From: Sesamum alatum
Lineage: Eukaryota > Streptophyta > Magnoliopsida > Lamiales > Pedaliaceae
Length of the DNA stretch: 64,000 nt
NCBI GenBank assembly: GCA_034509735.1
Contig: JACGWO010000011.1
Span: forward strand, 12,123,866-12,187,865
Direction: 5' to 3'
In this document: piece by piece, positions 35,295 to 45,608 of the stretch
How positions within the stretch are numbered: position 1 is the first letter of the stretch
Layout: the number at the start of each line of letters is the position of its first letter
Program-made: the position numbers and the translations under genes
Notes under the pieces: model-generated
Told to the model about the DNA's origin: nothing
Database searches by the model: none
What the model saw: the letters and a program-made list of their open reading frames with translations, nothing else

Positions 35295-36021
35295 TGATGA
35301 CTTGAGAATGATATTCCGTTATATTATTATATTCATGCTTTAATCATCTAGCACTAACTCATCTATAATGGGCTGTCACATTTTCTTTGCTTGTTTCCCA
35401 CTATATATATATATATATATATATAATTTATATTTGCATTAAACTTATATAATTCTTGTCACATTTGACATAAATTAATGTAAGATTTGTTTGAAAGATG
35501 ATCTTGATATTAAATAGGCAAGTTGTGCTAATTCAGACATAAAGGGTGAATTTATAATTGCAAATTAACTTACCTTTTCAAACTATAATACCACTCCATT
35601 ACTATATTAGTAAATGTGGTACACTCAAATGTGTGTGCACAATTAATTTAATTTTATAAAATATTAATTTTTTTAAAAAAAAAACTTAATTGGATTCTAA
35701 AATATTAAAAATATAAAAAAAAGAAATTAATGAAAGAAAATGAGAGAATAGAAAGGGAAGTGGAAGTTGATAAGAGAGAAAATGAGAAGTTAGAAGTGAG
35801 AGAAAAAATAAGAAGTTGATAAAAGAGAAAAATAATAAATATTAAAATATTAAATAAATTAATAATTCAAGAATAAATTGACAGACCAAATTTGAGAGAG
35901 ATACCAAATAGGTGCTCTCCCTTAATATAATAGTATAGATATTAATTTGGTTCAACAGGAGGAAAAGGGAATCAAGGAAACAGAATTTATGTTACCCCGT
36001 GAAAGTGTAATACTTTTTTCT
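35295..36021. other. Intergenic; (TA)n and a possible small inverted-repeat element
   Basis: A (TA)n run lies at 35403-35424. From about 35580 to 35945 a purine-rich block (GAGAGAAAATGAGAAG) ends in AATATAATAGTATAGAT, which resembles ends of small plant transposons. I could not define both ends or a target duplication. Confidence 0.3.
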
Positions 36022-36030
36022 TAAATTATT

Positions 36031-36454
36031 GGGTAAACTACATCTACCTTCATGAGGTTTGGCATAATTATAAATAACGTCTCATTGTTTGAAAAATATA
36101 AATACCCACCTGAGGTTTATAACCCTTTAACAAATAACTCATTTTCATTCATTTTTATGGTTGAACTGACCAAAATGCCCTTGTGCACTGAATTATTTTT
36201 TATTTAATTTTTTAAAATTTTTTAGACAACAATGCGCAGGGAGAGATTTCTTAAGTTTTTTACACAGAGCAACAATAATACAATTTATCTCGGTTGATTT
36301 TTCTACAATTTTAATAAAAATTGAAGAGCAAAATGGTCAATTTCAGGCATCTGGTTAAAAGTTACAAACATCAAGGGATATTTGTAATTTTTCAAATAAC
36401 GAGGGTGCATTTATTATTATGCCAAACCTTGGGGGAGGTGACTGTAATTTACCC
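36031..36454. mobile_element. Non-autonomous Mutator-like element, copy 3
   Basis: The left GGGTAAACTACATCTACC and right GGTGACTGTAATTTACCC are inverse. A perfect 9-bp duplication TAAATTATT lies at 36022-36030 and 36455-36463. The interior matches the copies at 2436 and 49132, including CACTGAATTATTTTTTATTT and AATGCGCAGGGAGAGATTTC-like blocks. Confidence 0.87.
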
Positions 36455-36463
36455 TAAATTATT

Positions 36464-36935
36464 TCATAAGAATTTTTTTACCATGAGGTTGTTTGTTAAA
36501 TGAGCATTACAAAAATAGATAAAAACAAGGGATAAAAACTCAAACGATACTGTGAAAATATTTTACCAATTACAAACCTATAATCTATAATATTTATTAA
36601 GCCTCAAGGGCTTGGAGTAACTAATTTTGATAAAACAAATGTAGGTACATAATGCCCTTAAGCCTATATTTATTTATTTTGTTTATAAATAATCATCTTC
36701 TTAATTAATTAGTACGATTACTAATACTCTATTCGTGTATTTAAAATTAATTTTTTATCAACTTTAATCAGTTCTTCATTTTATTTTTTTTAAATTTTAT
36801 TTAATTAAATAGATATAAAAGATATAAAATTACATTGTGTCCCTCAACTACTCCTCAAATTATGGTTGTCACTTGATGGGTACGGATAACACAGTAATTT
36901 GTCCGATAGATTGAGAAGATGTTGTTGTTCGTCGG
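36464..36935. other. Intergenic, AT-rich
   Basis: No coding signal or defined repeat was seen between the two small elements. Confidence 0.4.
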
Positions 36936-37114
36936 GAAAAATTCTAGCCCAAATCTGGTTCGATCGAACTTAAATCAATCATATGACAACTGTAATACAC
37001 TTGCCATGTGATTGGTGTACAGTTTAGGAAAAGTGACCAATCACATAACAAGTGTATCACACTTACTATATAATTGATTTGGTTCGATCAAACCTGATTC
37101 GGGTTAGAATTTTC
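36936..37114. mobile_element. Foldback MITE, copy 1
   Basis: The 179-bp sequence is almost one palindrome: GAAAAATTCTAGCCC on the left, GGGTTAGAATTTTC on the right. GGTTCGATC.AA and CACTTG..ATG.GATTGG blocks are mirrored about the centre. The flanks TGTTCGTCGG and TGTTCCTCAG match at 8 of 10. A second copy lies at 38625-38804. Confidence 0.7.
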
Positions 37115-37233
37115 TGTTCCTCAGTCTTCTTCAATTGAAAAAGCCTGTTTTCCCCCTTTGGTAGTTCTCTTCCTCCGTCACTTCTCTTGGTCACACATTT
37201 CTACTGTAATCATCTCTCATGAAACCAAAATAA

Positions 37234-37632
37234 AGGAAAATTGCAATTTTAGTCCTGTATCTTAAAGAGGGTGGCGTTTTTGGTCCTACTAGAATTAATT
37301 TTCACAATTTAACTTTGTAACTTTAGAATTTTGGCAATTTTAATTCTTTTTCCAATCAAAATTGCATGTGACTCACATATGACCCAATTAAATTTACAAT
37401 TTTAGTGTTGTAAATCACTTGACGCAGGACCAAAAAAGCTAACCCCCTAAGTTATAAGGTTACAATTGCAATTTAATTGGTTCATGTGCATGTCACATGC
37501 AATTTTGGCTAGAAAAAAGACTAAAATTACAAAAAATTTAAAGCTACATGACTAAATTATGAAAATCAGTTCGTGCCTAAAGTAAAAAAATGCCACCCTC
37601 CTAAGTTACATGACTAAAATTGCATTTTACCC
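37234..37632. mobile_element. Non-autonomous Mutator-like element, GCAATTTTAGTC type
   Basis: The left AGGAAAATTGCAATTTTAGT and right ACTAAAATTGCATTTTACCC are inverse. A perfect 9-bp duplication CCAAAATAA lies at 37225-37233 and 37633-37641. It shares the TTTTGGTCC style of interior with the copies at 31646 and 58129. Confidence 0.85.
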
Positions 37633-37641
37633 CCAAAATAA

Positions 37642-38624
37642 CATTATTGTTTCCACAATGCCACTGCCAAACGGAACAACTTTTCCCCAAACCATGTATG
37701 AAGGTACGCACAGTAGCATAAAAAAGCAGTGGAGGTTCGCCGCGAATCTAACTGGGGCTTCTTGCCCTTGTAATAATATTTTCTCAGAATGACTTGAGAG
37801 CTGATGTCAACTTCTACTGTGCGCGCATGATACATGCATCAACTTCATTGGCCGAAACCCACAATTAGAAAAAGCTCAATGAGTGCTTAAATCACTCTGC
37901 ACTTCCAAAATATGCAGGCATCAAGTTGGGAGTTCCAAAGGCTGGGTTTTTATAATATTGACAGTACATTTCAGTTCTCAACTCGAAGCTTCTCCCTACA
38001 TGTATACAATCACACTGCTTTTAGGCCATTTTTCTTGAAAGAGTTTTACTGTGTTCGTTCGCGACGAATTCCACCACAGAGTTTGATTTGGGATAGAAGT
38101 TCGAAGGTTACTTCATAGGTGTCCAAGATGTAGTTTGGAATATGAGAAAATAATAGATTGTTATGCTTGTTGGGAGGTTCTCAACTAAGACTCTTCGATA
38201 CTTAAGTCAGCTCGAAATCGAAAGAAAGATGCGAACTTGATGTATTTAATGCTAGTCAAGTGTACTAAATGTCTTTCGAAAAATGAAGTATAATGAATGG
38301 ATTTATAATGCCAAATGTGTTCACTTACCTAATCCACGTGGCATCATCTCTGGATGGGTGTGATTAGGTGATCAATGATTTTACAAGTCGAGCCATCTGG
38401 AGTGGGTCGTTAGAGGGGATCAGGTCGGGTGACCCAACCCAAGACAAAGGGTGTGGATCCTGGTCCTTTTATGGCAATTCTTACTTCATTTGGCGGTATT
38501 TTATGTCATTCCAAATGGATTTATTATAATCCCCTATCAGAGGTGATTATGCAACTTGTTCGTGAACCCTATGTAGACCAGGGAGCCTAGAAGACCAAAC
38601 GAGCTCATTGCATGAGTTCCTTTT
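37642..38624. other. Intergenic, no gene seen
   Basis: Sequence of more mixed composition than its surroundings. Short open frames have no recognisable protein and no splice pattern I trust. Confidence 0.35.
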
Positions 38625-38804
38625 GGAAAAATTCTTACTCGAATCAGGTTTGATCGAACCAAACTAATCATAGAGCAAGTGTGGTACACTTGTCATGTAA
38701 TTAATCACTTTTTTTGAACTATATAGAAATTACTCGACAAGTGAATTGCACTTGTCATATATTGGTTCAAGTCCGACCGAACCCGGTCTGAATTAGACAT
38801 TTCC
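38625..38804. mobile_element. Foldback MITE, copy 2
   Basis: The same mirrored layout as 36936-37114: GGAAAAATTCTTACTCGAA on the left, GAATTAGACATTTCC on the right. TTTGATCGAACC and AAGTG..ACACTTGTCAT lie in the arms. Flanks TTCCTTTT and ATTCTTTT are only roughly similar. Confidence 0.65.
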
Positions 38805-39964
38805 ATTCTTTTTCTCGCAATTTTTTTTTCTTAAGTATAACTTCTATTTTTTCTTTATGTCTAAATCAGGTTTCATCGTTCTCATTATAGGTGATATTTC
38901 AATCTCAGATATAAATACAAATATTCGAGTCAGCTTTCGTCTAAAACACCACCACTACAAAAAAAAAAGCGAGAATTAAAACGGGCTTGGGAACGGTATT
39001 TTTTTACTTTGGAATGGGCAAAAACTCATTGGATGAACCTAAACCGGCATTTGAGACGGTAATGGAATGGGAGACCGTCCGTCTTAATTCACGGTGTTCT
39101 TAGTATTTAGAACGATTATTTTTTTACTTTGGAACGGGCAAAAACTCACTGAATAAACCTGAACCGCCATTTGAAACGGTAATGAAACGAGAGACCGTCC
39201 GTCTTAATTCACGGTGTTCCTAATATTTAGTAACGATTACGCAGTGACCGTTCCTATTTTGACATTATTTTTGACGCACAAGCTATAAACCGTTCTTGAT
39301 TATGTTTGTCTATGTGAATATGTAATTTGTGTATTTGGAACACTCAATTAATATTTGGAACAGTCAGATCATATATTTTTTTACATAATTTGGAACGGTC
39401 ATTGCAACTCTATTTGCATCAAATTTAATGTACGAAAGATGCATTTTTCCACTCATTTGGAATACATTGTGGAATGGTTTGTTTTTATCTGGGTGATAGA
39501 TATTGGAACGGTATATGGAACTCTAATTGAACCTAACTTTGGAATGTATGTAGGAACGGTGCTGATCTTTATTTGGAATACACTGTTGGCACGGGTTTAG
39601 AATGTGTATTTGGAGCGACATCAATGATATATACTCATTAACTTTGGGTAAAATTAGGCACGATTTGTCCCTTATTTGGAATGCTATTGATGAACGATTT
39701 TAGGACCTGTAGTCTTGTTTGTGGGATCCATGATTGGAACGGTTCACTCGATATTTTAGTATTCCTTAACTGCGCAATAGACCGTTCCTACTATTTATTA
39801 TTTACTTTTTTTAATTTTATAATAATAATTATTAATTAAATAAATAAAAAATAAATATTTTTCGTAATTTGGTTAAATAATTACATATTTAACGATGTTA
39901 TGCAATTCACATAAAAATATGCATAATTACGAAAAAAATATATTAAATAAAAATATTATCCATT

Positions 39965-40153
39965 TTAATGATCCCCCTCATCGTCGTCCATGTCGGCATC
40001 GTTTGGGTCATGGAGGTCTATCAGAGGCAGTGACGGGCCGACAGTGGAGGTGTTGGTCTGCATGGACTTCATCATGACCATCATATCGACCATCATCTTC
40101 TCGAGTCGAACCATCCAATCCTTCATGTCCGACGGTGGCAGTGGCGATGGCAT
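39965..40153 (-). pseudogene. CACTA second-protein C-terminal fragment
   Basis: Sixty-two residues: a Met-rich amphipathic stretch (WMVRLEKMMVDMMVMMKSMQ) and an acidic tail (DPNDADMDDDEGDH). The same layout occurs at the end of the TNPA/Transposase_24-like protein in CACTA element 2 at 54971-55255. The family call is inference from this pairing. Confidence 0.55.
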
Positions 40154-40356
40154 CAGAAGGACAATACCCTAGTACCATCATCAAGAACACCCTCATGGTT
40201 ATAAGAAAACCAAAAAGACGGCCCGACGGCATCGAAAACCATCCTCTGTGCCCAATCCATCTGCGCCTCGTCACCCTAATGCATACTACCCTCCTCCTGA
40301 ACGCCTGGCGTTTGCTGCTACTGAACAAGGGTCGCGGTCAATGCATCAAAGTATTC

Positions 40357-40617
40357 CTATACCCTCTCCTCGCCATGCCAAGTCCAATTATAATACTCTA
40401 GTATAAACCCTTCCATACGCAAGTCGAAGTTTACCTCCTCTGGTGTTTTGAATCTTTCGTTTTTGCACTTTCGACACATACACTTAATCTTCTCCCTGTG
40501 CATATATGCATGATGAAACTTGGCCCATTCAAGAAATGCAGTAACACCATCCTCAAACACCAGGGTCAAACCAAGTAGGTCCCGATCATACATCCATCTC
40601 CTCAACTGTCTTAACAT
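40357..40617 (-). pseudogene. CACTA transposase-associated domain fragment
   Basis: The frame includes WMYDRDLLGLTLVFEDGV, FLEWAKFHHAYMH, CMCRKCKNERFKTPEEVNFD and LEYYNWTWHGE. This is the N-terminal transposase-associated domain (cysteine/histidine cluster) of TNP2-type En/Spm transposases. The first Met at 40617 fits the usual start. Only about 86 residues remain and the catalytic domain is absent. Confidence 0.85.
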
Positions 40618-41809
40618 GATTAGTCCTACACATGCAATTCACAAAAGTAATTAAATAAGCAGAATAAATTTATATATATACAACCATTAATTAACTGCAT
40701 GCAATTTAATCGACCACAAAGGGTTTCAAGTTGTTACCTGAACAAAGCAGCTTTAAAGATCACTGAAAAATTAACAGAGATTGTTGATATTTTCATATTT
40801 ACGTAAAAAATGCAAGAGAGAGAGTGAGAAAAAAAATGAAGGAGACATATATAAGAAACATTAGAACGGGCATTGGAATAATTTTTGGAACTCCAAAACT
40901 AGCCGTTAAAATATAGACGTTGAATCAGCATTAGGAACGGGTGCAGGCGCGGCAATAGGAACATGGCTATATCCATTAATATATAGCCGTTGTAGTGTAT
41001 TTGGAACATAAATTATAATACAGAATCTCATATGCATACGAACTGTGAAAAGTGTAATTGTAATACAGGATCTCTTATGCATAGGAACTGTTCCAAAATG
41101 TAACACATTTTGGGACAGTACTTGCAACTCTAACTTAGTTTTGATGAATACCATAATTAGGAACGGTCCTTGTATTACAACGTTTTCATTAGGCAAAAGA
41201 CGGTCTCATTTAACACTACAATTTGAAACGATAATCCCCGTGGTCCAACTTGTACCGGTCGTGGGGACGGGATTCAGAGCAGTGTGCATTTTACATCCAC
41301 GTACCGTTCCAAGAGACATATGTGTTCCAAATAGTACAAATTTTTTCCGTTCTTGTTTGGAACGGTTGTTGGACTCCACTTTGAAACCCATAATTTAACA
41401 CAGTTTGGGGAACGGTCTTGCTGTTCCAATACGTTAGGATTCATACAATACGAATGTGACGTCAGCAATGAGTTATCATTCCACAACAGTTCCTATGGTC
41501 ATTTCAAATTAGACCGATATTTGGAACAGTCATAACAATTCGCGCCAATTCTCACCTTTTTTTTTTTTTGTTTTTGTAGTGCACTCACGAGCTTTCTATC
41601 TATCTTTAAGCCCCGTTTTAGTTACAAATAAGAGGGTCTTTTGTAGGCCCCTATCTGAATTGAGAGATACAGGATATTGATGTTTTTGCCCGTGCTTCAT
41701 GTTGTGTTGTCAATCTTAACCATGTGCTTCAAGGACATTATTGAAATTCTCTGTATAGCTTCCCTAATTGTGCTACTGCATTTTAATTCATTCGTCTGAA
41801 TTTATTTAA

Positions 41810-43565
41810 GGGATCATTACATTTACACTCCTTCATCTTTTGCTCTTTTATAGAAATCACTCTTATTTTTTAAAGAATTACAAAAACTACTTTTGACAGC
41901 CCTCAAAATTCAAAAATATTCTCATTGACTGGGTCAAACTTTAACATAATTTTTTAAAGACAGAAATGCCTTCAAGGGTGTTTATGTAGTTAACCAAGGT
42001 AGAGGGAGTGTCAAAGTAATGTTTATGAAGATGATGGTATGACCCTATATATATTTTATTGTTATTTATACAATTTCTTAATTTAAGTTTAAATTATTTT
42101 AATAACATTTTTTGATTGAATATTTATATTTAATTAAACTTTTAATAATTGAAATATAAACTATTCAATTAATATATTACTAAAAATTAGTTACTAGATC
42201 ATAAATTTGAAATGAAAAATTGTCACACTTGTATAAATTATTTTAAACTCTAAAAGTTAAAAGATTATTTATCCTCTATTTTTATTTATAACTAAATTTT
42301 ACTAAAATTAATAAATTATACATATGTGTGTGTGTATATATATATTTATACATATATAAATATACAGATATGTGTATATTTGTACATACATATTAATATG
42401 TATTTTATACATTTATACATACATATTTAGATGGTAGGCGAAGGTTGGGCGGTGACAAGGGCGGGCGAAGGTGGAAAGGGGTCGGGCGCAGGTGGGGGTT
42501 GGGGGTGGGCATGGCGCTGGGACTGGGGAAGAAGGGATAATTCTTTTTAAAAACAAATAATTTAATAATTTAAAATATCTTATTAATATAAATTATTTAT
42601 TTTAATAACTATTATATGATTTATATAAAATATATAAATTATTTTGGATTATGTTAATTGATTTTAGTAAAATTTAGTTATAAATAATCATAGAGGATAA
42701 ATAATTTTTAATTATAAAAATTTCAAAATAATTTATACAAGTGTGGTAAATTCTCAGTTTAAATTTACAATCTAGTAACTAATTTTTATTAATATATTAA
42801 TTGAATAATTTAATTAAAGATTGATTTAGAAAATAAGCTGTAGGGGCGGCCTTTTCAACTAGGGTGAATTACAATGACCTCCCCTGAGGTTTAACATAAT
42901 TACGGAACCCCCTTGTTGTTTTAAAAATTAAAAATACCTCCTTGAGGTTTGTAATTCTTAACCAATGGCCTAAAATGGTCCATTTTGCCCCTATTTTTTT
43001 TTAAATTATAGAAAAATGAGCTGAGTCAAATTACATTATTGCTCCTCTATGTAAAAAAACGTAAGAAGCCTATCTCTGCACATTTTTGTCCAAAAAAATT
43101 TAGAAAAGTTTAAAAAATATTCAATTTGCATAAGGGCATTTTGGTCAGTTCACCCATAAAAATGGATGGAGTATCTGTAATTGTGTCAAACCTTAGGAGA
43201 GATCATCGTAATTCACCCTTTCAATTATTAACGATTTGTAATTTTATAGAGATGTTCAATTAAAAATAGTTCATAAAATAATTTAAACTTAAATTAAAAA
43301 TTGGTATAAGTAATAGAAAAAATACATAGGGTTGTATTAATCATGTTCATAAACATTACTTTGACACCCCCTCTACTTCTTGATAATTATTGAAACATCC
43401 CTGAGGATATTTCTATCCTTAAACAATTATATTGAAGTTTGACACAATCAACAAAGACATTTTTTAGTTTTAAAGGTTGTCAATGGTGATTTTTGTAATT
43501 TTTTAAAAGGCAAAGATGATTTATATAAAAAGACATTAAATGAGGAGTATAAATGTAATTATTTC
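41810..43565. mobile_element. Element with very long terminal inverted repeats
   Basis: The left GGGATCATTACATTTACACT is inverted at 43546-43565. The match continues for several hundred bases through ACTTTGACACCCCCTCTAC, AATTTAAGTTTAAATTATTTT and AGTTACTAGATC-like blocks. The centre is a GC-rich block (about 42430-42535) of GGCGAAGG and GGTGGGGG motifs. Flanking 9-mers TTTATTTAA and TTCAATCAA match at only 6 of 9. A 2436-type Mutator-like element (42862-43218) is nested in the right arm. Confidence 0.65.
42862..43218. mobile_element. Non-autonomous Mutator-like element, copy 4 (nested)
   Basis: The left GGGTGAATTACAATGACCTC and right ATCATCGTAATTCACCC are inverse. Flanks TTTCAACTA at 42853-42861 and TTTCAATTA at 43219-43227 match at 8 of 9. 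It shares the same interior blocks as the copies at 2436 and 49132, and sits inside the long-inverted-repeat element. Confidence 0.82.
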
Positions 43566-43574
43566 TTCAATCAA

Positions 43575-45608
43575 TAAAATCTTGTTCGTCGATTAAGATT
43601 TCAATTAATAGCCATATCAATAGGTGCTCTTGAATCTATTATATGTTTGGTTACTATTTTCGAACTATATATCAATCTATATAAAATCTTACAAATGTTC
43701 GTTTCTATTATGAAAAGACATTAATGCTTGAGACTAAAATTGCAAATTGTTTGAAGTTATGAGATGCAATGTAGTCACTTCAAAAGTAATCGAATAAAAA
43801 TTGCAGAAAACTAATTGGTGGGATGTAAAATGCAATTCCCTTTTAAACAACATGAAAAATTATTTTTTTAGTTATTTAACTTTACTCAATATTAGTTATA
43901 ATTTTGTAACTATGGCCCGTTTTTTAATTAGGTCCTTTACGTTTCAAAATTAATGAAATTTTGTTCGAATCAGAATCTTGTATGCAATTTTCTGGTAAGA
44001 TTTTGAAAATCAGCCAAAATTTACCGATGTGCCAGGTAATTTTTTGAATTCCCAAAAATTTATACACGTGTACAATCACGTTTAATGACACATGACCATT
44101 ATGCTGTGTGGACATCATTGGAGGAAAATGGACTAAACTCCATTTTACTTCCTGCGTATTCGCGAAATAGCTAAAAGCCCTCCACTTTTTAAAAAGAGCT
44201 AAAAAGCCCCTCTATTTAATAAATTCAACGTAAAACCCCCCTTCCGTTAAAAGTTAAGGGAAGATGGGGTGCATGTGCTGGTGGTGCGATTGAGCCACAC
44301 TTTTTGCGTGCTTTGACCTTTTTTTGCCCCTTAATTGACAAAAATGTCCCTATATTGTGTTTAAAATTACCATGATCAAATATACTCTTTTAACTTTCTT
44401 TTAAAAATTTAACTTTTTTCCTAATTTTTTAATTACTTCTAATATAATTAAATAAAATTTATTTTTTTTAAATTGCTCGCTACACTAACGGCATCGCCGC
44501 CGTACAGGAGGGTGCAGCGGGGTGCCCTCCTCACCTCCGGGTGACGATGTCGCCCACCGCAACGGAGGGCGACGAAGACGGCGTCGCCCAGATTTATTTT
44601 TGATCTAGGCGACTGACTTCACTCAGAGGGCCGACAGTGTCGCTGTCGCTTCTCTCTGGCCCCCCGGGGTGTGGGAAGGAGGGATAGGTGGCGGGGGGAG
44701 AGCGAGGGCCTGGGGCGAGGTTGGGGGGGGGGGGTTAATTTTTCTTTTGAAATAATAATTTTATGTTTATTAGTTATAATTATATATATAATATAACTCA
44801 AAATTTGTTCAACATGTCTTCCAACAAGTTCTTAAGATTAGGAACTACAAACTAAATAAATGGTTAATTTTTTGGCCATCCAAATTATACAAATGATTAA
44901 GTACGAGGACGAAAATTAAAACTATCTCATAATAAGAACTCTTGAACCCAAATCGTTGCACCGTCCTCACAGTAAACATTTTATACCTAGAATTTGACAA
45001 CCCAATTTGCAGTAAAATTTGGAAGACTGATCATCCTGTTTGCAAGAGCCATTCCAAGTGATGACCTCAACAAGCATATAACTTGAGCCGACATGTATAC
45101 CAGAACAAGATGATCATATTATCTCCTCAAAACCCCTAAGCAAGCGTGCTTATAACATAGATTATCTTATTCTAACAACTCATCTCCCACTATAAACACT
45201 AAGTTCATTCAAGAAACATAAAAATACAAATAGTTAGGCCTAATGACATGTAAACCACCAAATGTTCAGACGGCTAATCTAACGATTCTTACACGTCCTT
45301 ACGATGAGTTCCCACGTGTTGAGCGTTGATTGTCAACGATCTAAGGCGCCAAACGTATTGTTTGATCCTTCAACGGCAGTTAGGCATAAAAGGATTTTAA
45401 TAAAAAAAATTTGTGCAGCATTTGCTTCTTAGTATTGGACATCTCTAGTTATTGCTGCATACCCCTTATAAGTTACAACAGTGTGGTGCATCCATTTGCC
45501 ACATTCTGATCTATATCCCGACAAAACCTGTTTCTTCAGTTTCATTAGTCTCCTCGAAACCTTAACTTCTTACCTGAAAAAAAGATCAAGAACTGACAAG
45601 AAGTACTA
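43575..45608. other. Intergenic and receptor-kinase upstream region
   Basis: AT-rich sequence with a compact GC-rich island at about 44470-44735 (GGCGACGACG and GGGGCGAGG motifs, ending in a G-run). A truncated Mutator-like end (AAAATGCAATTCCC near 43829-43842) is present. A possible TATA (CTTATAAG near 45466) lies about 140 bases before the kinase ATG. Confidence 0.35.

Larger units (their letters stand above)
38953..41581. mobile_element. Defective CACTA (En/Spm-like) element 1
   Basis: It starts CACTACAAAAA and ends TTTTTGTAGTG, with a perfect 3-bp duplication CAC on both sides (38950-38952, 41582-41584). The subterminal regions carry many GGAACGG and ACCGTTCC motifs in both orientations, the likely transposase-binding repeats. 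At 2.6 kb it is too short for an autonomous copy but keeps pieces of En/Spm transposase genes on the minus strand. Confidence 0.9.
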
